NCBI GenBank assembly: GCA_958299035.1
Contig: CATQJL010000112.1
Span: forward strand, 9,772,880-9,836,879
Reading direction: 5' to 3'
Source: Cylicocyclus nassatus
Lineage: Eukaryota; Nematoda; Chromadorea; Rhabditida; Strongylidae
Length of the DNA stretch: 64,000 nt
Positions 12,405 through 26,585 of the stretch are shown here, piece by piece. Under the pieces are notes generated by a model. It saw only the letters and a list, made by a program, of their open reading frames with translations, did no database searches and was not told the DNA's origin. A program made the translations under genes and the position numbers. How positions within the stretch are numbered: position 1 is the stretch's first letter; each line of letters begins with the position of its first letter.

Positions 12405-15210
12405 GAACTGGAATAAGTGAAACTAAGAAATCAACAATATAAGCAAAACTACAAAACTATCGGCATTATTAAAATCAAATTTAGTGACATGTTGATTCTG
12501 ACTATTATTATTATGATTGTCAAAACTTACTAGCAGGCTCATGAGAAGTACATCGGACATTTGCCGCCTATTGTTCACTTCTAGAGAACGATGAAAAAGC
12601 CTGGAGAAAAATTTACGTGTGAAGCCTTTGTGTATACATGTCAATGAAGTTATTACCTCACATATTTGCTGAAGTAATAAGTGAAATAATAAATGAACTT
12701 TGATGATCGGTGCGCAGTTGAATTACATTCTTTTTAAGAGGTATAAATTTTCTAAGCAGATGGCGGAATCCGTGGAAACTCATTTCATGATCCGTTGAAG
12801 AGTCATTGTTCCAACTTTTAATGTTATTTCTAAACTCCGAAAGAGATCGTAACATTTGCGTAGAGAAGCAGGTGCAACAAGGGCATCTATTACATCGAAG
12901 AGTTGGTGTAATCAGGGTTAGTCTTACTGTCAAAATGCTATAGCTACGAGGATCGTGGAGTTCTACAATCCGCCTACTTGGACGATGATAAGGACGAGGA
13001 AGGACAGCCAGTGATGCATTTTTCTACGTTGGAGCATTATACAAGAGGAGAAGAACAATCGCATATGATCACTGCGTGATTATTCTGAAAAAGATTTTGT
13101 TTTCCATCGAAGAAGAGAGAAATATAAAAGATCTTAGAAGGAGAACTCAGTCATAATCAGCTTACTCTAGTTTAGAAGTCTACTTTTCATCCGCTTTCAG
13201 AAAACAACAGCTTGCCAGGAAAAAGAGGGGTTTTTCCTGCTAAACAGAAATAGTTTTAGTCATTTTTTCAAGATGTAGAATTTTTCTACAAAAAATTGTA
13301 GATTTTTGATATGAGAAGATAAGAGAGTCTCAGGCCATACATTGAATTACTCTTGTTGAAAGCTTCCAGAAAATATATAGCTTAGCAAGAAAGAAAGGAT
13401 TTTCCTGTATTGTGAAGGTGGTCGCAATTGTTTTCTAAAATTAAGGAATTTTTTTTATAAAAATTCATAACTTTACTATACTAAAAGCTAGAAGAGTGCT
13501 TTGCACTCTATTGGAATCCCCTCGTTGTCCGCTTTCAGGAAATATATAGTTTGCCAGGAAAAAAGAGGATTTTCCTATCGGGTGAAAGGGGTCGCGTCTA
13601 TTTTTCGGAATTAAGCCAAATTCTAACTCTAAAAAATCATAACAATTTTATATGAGAAGCTAGGAGAGTGGTTAGGAGTTTATTGAATTCCTCTCGTCGT
13701 CCGCTTGCAGAAAATATATAGGTTGTAGGGAGAGGGATGCTAAGAGTGCGTGGTGAAAGGGGGAGGAACATGGTATAATGGGCATGTTCCTTTAGCTCCT
13801 TAAAACGACGCTTTTGGAGTACAGAAAGGAACATTTCCATTATACCATGTTCCTCCCCCTTTCACCACGTACTTTTAGCATCCCTCTCCCTACAACCTAT
13901 ATATTTTCTGAAAGCGGACGACGAGAGGAATTCAATAAACTCCTAACCACTCTCCTAGCTTCTCATATAAAATTGTTATGATTTTTTAGAGTTAGAATTT
14001 GGCTTAATTCCGAAAAATAGACGCGACCCCTTTCACCCGATAGGAAAATCCTCTTTTTTCCTGGCAAACTATATATTTCCTGAAAGCGGACAACGAGGGG
14101 ATTCCAAGAGAGTGCAAAACACTCTTCTAGCTTTTCGTATAGTAAAGTTATGAATTTTTATAAAAAAAATTCCTTAATTTTAGAAAACAAATGCGACCAC
14201 CTTCACAATACAGGAAAATCCTTTCTTTCTTGCTAAGCTATATATTTTCTGGAAGCTTTCAACAAGAGTAATTCAATGTATGGCCTGAGACTCTCTTATC
14301 TTCTCATATCAAAAATCTACAATTTTTTGTAGAAAAATTCTACATCTTGAAAAAATGACTAAAACTATTTCTGTTTAGCAGGAAAAACCCCTCTTTTTCC
14401 TGGCAAGCTGTTGTTTTCTGAAAGCGGATGAAAAGTAGACTTCTAAACTAGAGTAAGCTGATTATGACTGAGTTCTCCTTCTAAGATCTTTTATATTTCT
14501 CTCTTCTTCGATGGAAAACAAAATCTTTTTCAGAATAATCACGCAGTGATCATATGCGATTGTTCTTCTCCTCTTGTATAATGCTCCAACGTAGAAAAAT
14601 GCATCACTGGCTGTCCTTCCTCGTCCTTATCATCGTCCAAGTAGGCGGATTGTAGAACTCCACGATCCTCGTAGCTATAGCATTTTGACAGTAAGACTAA
14701 CCCTGATTACACCAACTCTTCGATGTAATAGATGTTCTTGTTGCACCTGCTTCTCTACGCAAATGTTACGATCTCTTTCGGAGTTTAGAAATAATATTAA
14801 AAGTTGGAACAATGACTCTTCAACGAATCATGAAATGACTTTCCACGGATTCCGCCATTGCTTAGAAAATTTATACCTCTTAAAAAGAATGCAATTCAAC
14901 TGCGCACCGATCATCAAAGTTCACTTATTATTTCACTTATTACTTCAGCAAATATGTGAGGTAGTAACTTATTGACGTGTATACACAAAGGCTTCACACG
15001 TAAATTTTTCTCTAGGCTTTTTCATCTTTCTCTAGAAGTGAACAATAGGCGGCAAATTTCCGCTGTACTTCTCATGAGCCTCAAGTAAGTTTTGACAATC
15101 ATAGTAATAATATTCAGAATCAACATCTCACTAAATTTGAATTTGATAATGCCGATAGTTTTGTAATTTTGCTTAAAACGTTGATTTCTTGGTCTCACTT
15201 TTTCCAGTTC
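12405..15210. mobile_element. 2.8-kb palindrome nested in the LTR element
   Basis: The sequence from 12405 (GAACTGGAATAAGTGAAAC) to about 13783 is repeated as the reverse complement from about 13838 to 15210, around a spacer of roughly 55 bp. The arms differ at scattered positions, so they are not an exact copy. Mirrored frames of about 90 codons (12658-12933 minus, 14685-14975 plus, both starting MTVRLTLITPTLRCNRC) are the only coding-like content. Their symmetry makes them weak gene candidates. It is likely a foldback element, or an old inverted duplication, inside the retroelement. Confidence 0.75.
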
Positions 15211-15968
15211 CTTATCGGCCATGGGTGAAGGGGGGTCAGCTGGGTTCCGGCCCTGGGGTGAAGGGGGTAGGAACACATTATCGTTTTTTCACATGTATGG
15301 CCGGCGTTGGCGATAGAGTCCCTGAGTTTGTGTAAAAAAAATAACGATGGAAAGTGAGAAAGAAGAAAATAAATGACTGGAAATAATGTGTAAAGTTGTA
15401 GGCGAAATATGGTGAAAATGGTTGTGAAAATGAATTTTACATGTTTTGGAAAGATAATAGATTATGAAAGAGAAAATGTGAAAGTTACAAAATAAAATAT
15501 GTTTTGGAAAAATGAAAAGTTTTAGATTTGTTTCTAAATAAATAGGGTGGGGAAAGGGGGCTAGAGGAAGAAAGAGTAAATATTTACGGTTCTTCACGTG
15601 GTATCACGGTAAAAACTGTAAGGAATCACAGCAGATAAAAAATACCATCTACCATATTCAATATAGTAATATATTCATTATCTGCTATGAAACAAAAAAA
15701 GACTGTCAAACACATAGTAGGTAAAGAATACATGATTATATTCATTACCCACTATGACACGAAAAATATGACAAAATAAGAAAAAAACACACTCAGACCC
15801 ATCGCCTGGACTCAAGGGAAAAGAGAAAGGAAAGGGTAAATATGAAAAAGGGCTACGTAATTCACGTAGGAGATGAGGGCTGGTGCCGGTGGTGGGATTA
15901 GCAAAGATCTGCGCAAAATCTATGCTTACACTTTTTTTGAAGAAAAGTTATGCGACAAATTCGTTCAG

Positions 15969-15986
15969 AAAAACCCGGGACCTCCA
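15969..15986 (-). promoter_or_regulatory. Candidate tRNA primer-binding site
   Basis: On the minus strand TGGAGGTCCCGGGTTTTT directly abuts the inner edge of the LTR with no spacer. Its complement ends in CCA, as a tRNA 3' end does. The tRNA species was not identified. It sets the element's orientation as minus. Confidence 0.6.
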
Positions 15987-16229
15987 TGTCAAGTTTAAAG
16001 AGTTAGCTATTCTCTTAACTTGATCCCTCTACCCTCAGTTTCTTTCCTCTTGTACTAACATAACAGTTCTGACTAGATTCTTTTATCATTATAGCATAAA
16101 TATAAATGTGGGGGACATAATTGGGGAGGGGACCACCGAGCACCCGGGGAGTGCCAGCTCATCTGAAGTTGGTGGCACCGCCCAGTCGGCGAGGGGACTG
16201 TCGGACTCTAATTAATCTGCGTCTCGACA
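15987..16229. repeat. Right LTR, 243 bp
   Basis: It begins TGTCAAGTTTAAAG and ends GTCTCGACA, followed at once by GCGC. One extra T relative to the left LTR is the only difference I see. It is the 5' LTR if the element runs on the minus strand. Confidence 0.85.
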
Positions 16230-17209
16230 GCGCACTGGCTGGGTATTTTCTGCTTGCGCGATTTTGGATCCAATTACGTCCAACGCACTGTTCTTTACTG
16301 TGGTGACGAGGATCTTTTCGTCATTGTTGACTGCTTCTGACACCATTACTGCGGTGCAAAGAGACTTACCCGCTCCGTACGCGCTGTCGACCACCATTAG
16401 CGGGTAGTTTTTATTGAATGTGTTCACCGCATGGACTTGATGGTCATTTGGCTGTGCGGAGGTCCCTGCCACATTGACGGTAATCCCTTCTTGATTCGGG
16501 ATTCCTTTCAGGCCAATGTCTCCTACAAGTAGAGCTCTGGCTGAATTCCAGCCGAACGTTCCTGGATGGAAGAGATTGGACAGTCCACAATGTCCAGCAT
16601 CTTCAAAACAGGATTGGCACGCTCTTCCATCGTGTGCACTGATGTGCCGACTGCAATTCGTCCTGTCCTAGAGTTTATTATATACGTGCGAAATCGCACT
16701 CCGGAGCTAGTTTGGAGCTTTGCTTTCACTTCAAAAAATTCGGTGCCCAATTCAATATGGTCAATCTGACCTTCAAGAAAATCGGACATGTACGCTCCTC
16801 TAATTGTCCTACCTACAACCCACACGGTCTTTTGACTGATGTAACGGAAAACTTAGCCATGATCGGGAAGCATTCAGGTCTGGTGATTCCCACACGCACG
16901 GGTGCAGATCGGTGTCCGTTGTGCTACGGTTCCTGAAATTGATCCACAGGCGGCTAAAACTTCAGCTGGGCTCGTCCTAAAGATCTCAAAGTTCGATAGT
17001 TTGCTTTCGACCAGTTCACGGTCATCGTTACTTGTTCTTCGCATGTCAAACGGAACTGGCGCTGGAATGGCATTCCGCTGCTGGGCTGCCAATTTGTTGA
17101 AGTTTTTGGGCTGGCAGGCAAAAACTATGTAGTCCAGCTGACGCGCTCTGAAAGACGCGACAATAAAAGACTTTGGTTCTACACTAGAGAATTCCTGCGG
17201 ATTTTCCAT
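16230..17209 (-). pseudogene. Decayed SF1 (Upf1-like) helicase, N-terminal part
   Basis: On the minus strand a frame opens with MENPQEFSSVEPKSFIVASF (17209 downward, 111 codons). The similarity then jumps frame at least twice: near 16900, again near 16820 where MWVVGRTIRGAYMSDFLEG starts, and near 16560. It ends with a clear Walker A loop, DSAYGAGKSLCTAV (about 16353-16395), then VTTVKNSALDVIG and AQAENTQPVR, where the LTR element interrupts it. The frame jumps have no good splice sites, so the gene was probably already decaying. The catalytic motifs continue at 9214-10353. A functional gene with sequencing indels is the alternative. Confidence 0.75.
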
Positions 17210-18870
17210 GGGCTGTCGTGATGGAAACCAGCTGCCGATGACCCTGCATGTAGACTATGTTTATGATAGACAAAGGGAAATTTATTGCGTGATTTAGCCG
17301 CCAGCTTGGGGCACGGACAACGACAAGTGCACAAAGAAAAGATTTACGCTTGCGAATTTGAATTTCTGGGCAGTTTCATAAAAGAAACGAAAAATTATAT
17401 ACAAAATTTGCGTAGAGTTTGTTGAATGTGAGATACGGTAGATTGCGATCGAGAACGCAAGTGCAAGAAAAGTGCAGGAGAATGAAAGATTTTAGCGAAG
17501 ACAATACGAAGTCATGTTTTGCTCACAACATTGCACATGAACGGGAGTTTGGACAAGATGGTTGAGAAAGACTTGCACAGGGATAGAACTAATGTTGTGA
17601 ACAATTAATAGCGAGAATGCATCAAGAATGAACAGATAGTCAGGTTATACAAAAATGATGCATTTCCCTCAAAAATGCAACTAAACGAGGCCAAGTGAGG
17701 AAAAACAGACTTCTGTGAAAAAATGGATTCACTATATGATAAAAACTCACCTAATCCTAGAAATCCTCGTGGTGGATAGATTAGCAGAAATATAGGTGGC
17801 TGAAATAAATGATCGATATATGTTGAGTGCCACATTTCTTACCATGTATTGACCTGTTCGCTTGCCTTACCGTTTTCTGCTAGCTGTTAACGTGTATCGC
17901 CATGTCAGGTCACCGCTGTCGCCAGGATCAATTAGCTCAGGAAGGTATGATCGCATCCCCGATTCGTGTAAAGGCGGGTTGCGGACTTTTCCTGATTTTA
18001 AGGATAAACTTGTTAAATCTACGTTATAGCATTTTTCGTATTCCCTCGCCGCCAAAAACCGCCACGCTTTGAGCGGGCAAAATCGCGTCTCTGCATGAAT
18101 CGTGGAGTCGATGATAGCCGTTGAGAAGGGGAGACGGTCTTTTCGCACCTAATTTTGATTTGTCTTAACATGTAATGCATGCAGCAAATCTTCCCTTCCG
18201 TTTTGCATAGCTAAAAGTCGCCGCAGGGTGTGCACGAGCGGCAGCGGTCCGTGTGGAAAGCACTATGGTCGTGCGAATCGCCCTATACACGTTGATAAGG
18301 GGAGCATGGAGCAAGGCGATCGAGTCTGTCTCTCGCTAGTCCAAGGAAGGTTCATCCCCTCCCAGGTCGATGTTTTGCAAACGTTCCAGCTAACTACTGC
18401 AAGGATTTCCTTGCCTACCCTCCATCAAAAAACTTCTGCAAAGTGTAACGCGATTCGCAGACACGACGCAAAATTGATGCGAAGCAGATGCGCATCACAC
18501 AATTTTGGTCTGACAGGCCTGAGACAGGCCGTAAAGATTCGGCGCTCTGTGCCAACCCTCCGCGGAAACGCGCCCGCGAACGTCGGTTGGCCGCAGAGCA
18601 CTGCAGAATCGGCGTATTGTCATCTGTCTGCTGTGCAGTGTTTGTTTCTGCGCTTCTAACTTTTTTAAGTTTTCGACCACCTTATTCATACCGTCAATCT
18701 TACCGCTGTTTGACACAGGATATTTTGTAGACTTGATTATGTTCCAGTTTTTTAACAGTGCTGCGTTATCTTCTCATAACTGCGAGTGTTTTCTTTAGTC
18801 AAGCTACGCTATATTTTCTAGTAGTACCTCTCACGGACTGGTTGTATAAACAGCAGCCGTACGTAACACC
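17210..18870. other. Intergenic upstream of rpt-1, 1.7 kb
   Basis: No recognised gene. A 93-codon minus frame (17867-18148, starting MRKDRLPFSTAIIDST) is moderately protein-like but matches no family I know. About 18206-18262 resembles about 726-776 (AAAAG-CGCCGCAGGGTGT and GTGTGGAAAGCA in both), so part of it is repeat-derived. Confidence 0.5.
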
Positions 18871-22864
<3,994 letters not shown>

Positions 22865-23193
22865 AAGTGAGAGAATGAACGTTCATTTATACATGTAAAT
22901 TATTGACTTCATAATCTTGAATGAATCATTGATGTCTTCAACGCATCCTTGTTTGATGATGATCAATTAAATTTATACATTTCTTCATTATGGTGTATGA
23001 TCCTCCACTTCCGTAGTTTTCGATCGCAGTCCTAATAAAAAGTGAGTTCATGTATAGCTGTCGAGCAGAGAGGCAGTTAGCACAGATGATTGCTTTGCCA
23101 GTCTTATGCGTTGCCTAGATCATATCATTCCCAGAGTTTGTGTTTGTAGAATGACAGCATCCGAGAACATTTGGAGATTTATAGCCTTGATTC

Positions 23194-23329
23194 GGGTGGG
23201 GGAACGAAAGCCGCCAGGTCCAGCCGCCTTTCGCGGCCAGCTGGTCCTTTCGCAGCGTTGTTGCATGTCGTTCCAGGACCAGCAGTCCGCGGAGGCGGCT
23301 GGACCTGGCGGCTTTCGTTCCCCCACCCC
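23194..23329. mobile_element. Palindromic MITE 1 with 8-bp duplication
   Basis: Terminal inverted repeats GGGTGGGGGAACGAAAGCCG and the mirrored CGGCTTTCGTTCCCCCACCC bound a 136-bp unit. CTTGATTC lies directly outside both ends (23186-23193, 23330-23337). An 8-bp duplication suggests a hAT-like origin. Confidence 0.7.
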
Positions 23330-23337
23330 CTTGATTC

Positions 23338-23484
23338 GGGTGGAGGACATTAGGTCGCCGAATTTGGAAGAGTCCCGCGCGGATTCCCTGCAGGAACGCA
23401 TGTCCGCGTATGTACAAGGGTGCTTATTTGTCGCAAATGACCGCGGGGACCGCCCTCTTTCGGCGACCTAATGTCCTCCACCCC
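23338..23484. mobile_element. Palindromic MITE 2 sharing the same duplication
   Basis: TIR GGGTGGAGGACATTAGGTCG is mirrored at the other end. CTTGATTC flanks it at 23330-23337 and 23485-23492, the first shared with MITE 1. The TIR ends resemble those of MITE 1 (GGGTGG) but the bodies differ. It was probably an insertion next to, or into, the duplicated site of the first. Confidence 0.7.
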
Positions 23485-23893
23485 CTTGATTCCATTTTGC
23501 GCCACTTCTTGCGATGAACATATTGCTCCAATAATGATGAATAACATGGCTTATCAACACCTCAACCATCTTTCACCTTGGCGCACAGTCACGTTCTGAC
23601 CTTTGAAGCTATATGCAAGCTGATTGCCTACTCCAATTTCGAAAACATCTGATAGTTAGGGCTTGATCCAAAGTGAACACGGACATATGCAACAAGCCAC
23701 GCGCTTCTACGCTTAGCTCTAATTGTCCGCGCGGGTGGAGCCTAGCGACATATTGTCTCTACTCTGCCTCTAAAGCGCTAAGTCACAATTGTAGCGCACT
23801 CTTTGAGAATATGCTTAGTTGAGACTGAACGAAAATCCTTCATTTCAACTTTTTATACAACTTCAACAAAATAACAAGACACAATTAGTTAGA

Positions 23894-25513
23894 TTATTCA
23901 GCAAAGATCATTTGTAGTACATCATCGTCCTTCGCTGCAGAATGAGACTGGCTCGACTTCAGCTTTTTCCGTTTTGTTTTTACGACCTTTCTTTGTTCGA
24001 TTTCACGTTGGAATTTACTCCACATTCCATTGGCTTTAAGTGCCTGCAAAAGGGAAATCGAGGACAGATGTAGGCGCCTGAAACTGAAGTAATTGATTTA
24101 CCTTTTCTTCGAGTCTTTTGAGATGCCGTCCTTTCTCAACTTGTTCTTCAAAGAAAGCAGCGACTCTTTTGGCTTGAGCTATTTCAGCGCTCATGCGATG
24201 AGCTGAGATCGCATGTTCAAACTGTAACTGTTCCATAAGATGGACCCACTTAAAACTGAAAAAAAAAACTTTGATTTTGAGGTAAGATTATTCTCAAAAA
24301 CTAGCGAAAGCGAAAGTCGAGATAATACTCACGAGCTAAGATACTTGATATTCCATAATACGCTTGAGGTGTAATCTCTTTTCTTGCCTCCCACAGGAGT
24401 GTTATCAAATCGAGCAGCCAACATTTTGGCAACTTTCTTCTTTTTGATTTCCAACCAACCTTCCGAGAAACGATTTTCAATCGTCTTTGCATTCTTGTTT
24501 TTCTGGAAACTTTTTTCATACGGGGACGTCTAGATGACGCATTTCTTTACAAATAAGCCATGTTCAATAGCGGAGGCCGGTGCAAGTGCAAATTCCCTTG
24601 CAGGCCTAGATAGCAAGAAATGGAGAACTGAGCTCGATACTGACTGTTGTGAATAACCTACAGTGCAATGGACTCTCCCAATCATACCAGGAGCAAAACG
24701 CTCAAAATATTCCTGAAGGCGTGATGGAGTGAATTTCGGAGGAATTCTTGAGAAATATAGCACCTAAATCCCAATAGGTTCATACTTCGATCTCAAACGT
24801 ATGTCAGTAAAACATACCCCGGTTTTTCGCTGCTTTTTCTCAATATTTGGCGAATCCTCTTCATCGTCTTCTAACTCAGGCACATCTGAATGTCCTTCAC
24901 CTGCAGGATCAAATTCTATGACAGATTTCCGACATTAAGCCAAATAACCAACCTGCATCTGATGCAGGCTTATCGTCATGATCAGACATCTCTGCAGTCA
25001 CTACATCCTTGCGCTCCTGCACTGAAAATGGTTCTTCACGTATACCTTCGTTTGCAGATTCTTGAGTTTTCTCCTTCCTGAACAACATGTACTCCTTTAA
25101 AAACTACATCACTACATTCTAATAGGTTTAGGTAGGTTGCGACGAACACACATCGCCGGACATCAATGGTCGTCGTAGAAAATTGGTTCGAGGGGGATGG
25201 GCGAAGGAGGGGGGGGGGGGTTAGGTGAAAAGCGACAGAATTTTTTTTAGAACGAAGGAGCCACCTTCCCCGGGAATTTTCTCAATGTTCCTACTTTCCA
25301 TTGGGTCAACAGCCCACATTTTCGGAAAGGGCCTAGTTTGAACTTTGGAAAAATTTTAATTTTTTGATTATTTGGAACAAGAAACCACCTGCCAATTATA
25401 ATTGTTTTCATACATAGTTGATAATCTTAGCCTTCACCTCAAATCTGAACTCACATGATCTTCTTTTTCTTCTTCATTTTTCCTACTTTGGCCTTCACTA
25501 ATTTTGCAGCCAT
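23894..25513 (-). CDS. ABT1/ESF2-like RNA-binding ribosome-biogenesis factor
   Basis: Nucleolar protein with one RRM-like domain. The yeast homologue Esf2 works in early 18S rRNA processing; the human ABT1 name comes from a transcription role. Exons (minus): 25513-25455, 25077-24953, 24900-24818, 24763-24662, 24502-24333, 24255-24102, 24043-23894. They join in frame to 280 residues, close to human ABT1. Visible are a basic N-terminus (KVGKMKKKKKI), an acidic stretch (PELEDDEEDSPNIEKK), the RRM start TGVLYFSRIPPKFTPSRLQE, then RFSEGWLEIKKKKVAKMLAA and the family block SVLWNIKYLSSFKWVHLMEQ, and a basic C-terminus KTKRKKLKSS. The start exon is inferred from splice phase (AT|G joint). It lies 1.07 kb downstream of spartin on the same strand, so an operon is possible but the gap is long. 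Confidence 0.88.
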
Positions 25514-26585
25514 CTCTGCACGAGGTTACAACATCAGATTTTGCAAAAAAATGCGGTATCAAAAATACTGTGGTAGAACAACGATGAACACTTCCCCATG
25601 CACATTTTTAGCTCAAATCAAAACTTTTATTTTCAACAATAATACAATCTATCGAATACTTATCACAAAAAAAAAACTTCTGTACACTGGGACTATCATA
25701 ACAACTCGTTGCAATACTATTGAATTATGACTGGCAAGGTGAAGTGCACATATAGTTTTATGAGCGATTACTGAGTGAATAATAGAGCAAAAAAAACGAG
25801 AAGGAAGATCGTTGTGGAATTATGACAAGACTAGAACCGGCCCCCAATTTTATGCGAAATACACTGGATAATCTCATTATTTTTGAAAGTAAACTTCAAG
25901 CTCTGAACAAGTAACAATTATTATTCCAGAAGGTATAGTTACATAATAAAGTATTTTCGTATTGACTAAATTTCACAAATAACGCGAATTTGTCTTCACC
26001 ACTAGATCTTCTCCAAGTCGATACTCATGCAGGTCCTTTACCATCTGTAATAAAATTCCTGACGAACTGAAATTGTATGATTATGTGATGAGTTTTGCAG
26101 GGTGGAAAACAAGCATCCAAGAAAGCGGCTCTACAGAAGCATTAGGGAAAATAATATTGAAGTGATATCGTACTTCCACTGTCTTTGAACACTGCGAAAA
26201 TCTGAGATAGCTTGAGATGCTGCAGCATCAAGAGATATAAAGTTAAAAAGCCGTGCACAGGATTGAACTGAATTTGTAATTAGAAAGAAAAGATAGAAAC
26301 CAAGTTTGAACATTTTCGAATACCAAATTTACTGAATCCAACCAAATAGAACAAACAAAGTCCCGTACAAAAGTTAGAACGCAGGTGACATGTGTAGTAA
26401 CGGTCAGGGCCGCGGCGCGTTTGCGCGGTATGATAAGCAACATAAAGTACGCAGAAATCGCGCTTTCCAGTAACCGACGATTTATGCATGCATTACATGG
26501 GATTAACAACTTATTGCAAAAGACATAACAAAGTGATTTTTTTAGGAAAAAATGAGAATATGGTCCCCTTTCGAAAAATGATCAA
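25514..26585. other. Gap between ABT1-like gene and spartin, 1.1 kb
   Basis: No recognised exon. Small frames at 25455-25730 (plus) and 26131-26509 (minus) lack domain or splice support. It is AT-rich and could include the spartin 3' UTR and the ABT1-like promoter. Confidence 0.45.

Larger units (their letters stand above)
10354..16229 (-). mobile_element. LTR retrotransposon without visible gag-pol, inserted in helicase
   Basis: Two direct repeats, 10354-10595 and 15987-16229, both begin TGTCAAG and end CTCGACA (TG...CA ends). They differ by a single T indel, which indicates a recent insertion. They are flanked by the 4-bp duplication GCGC. On the minus strand the base next to the upstream LTR begins TGGAGGTCCCGGG, a fitting tRNA primer-binding site, so the element probably runs right to left. 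The 5.4-kb interior shows no reverse transcriptase, integrase or protease motif in any frame. It holds a tandem repeat, a primer-derived sequence and a 2.8-kb palindrome. The best label is a non-autonomous (LARD-like) LTR element carrying nested DNA. A palindromic ordinary element with collapsed or missing coding sequence cannot be excluded, because of the artefact at 10872. Confidence 0.85.
22865..23893. other. Intergenic between rpt-1 and ABT1-like gene (convergent)
   Basis: About 1.0 kb separates the two convergent genes. It holds two palindromic elements (23194-23484) and otherwise no recognised feature. A single clear poly(A) signal was not assigned. Confidence 0.5.

Noticed and set aside
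12658..14975. Mirrored frames of about 90 codons (MTVRLTLITPTLRC...)
   Set aside because: They arise from the two arms of the palindrome; a conserved protein is not supported.
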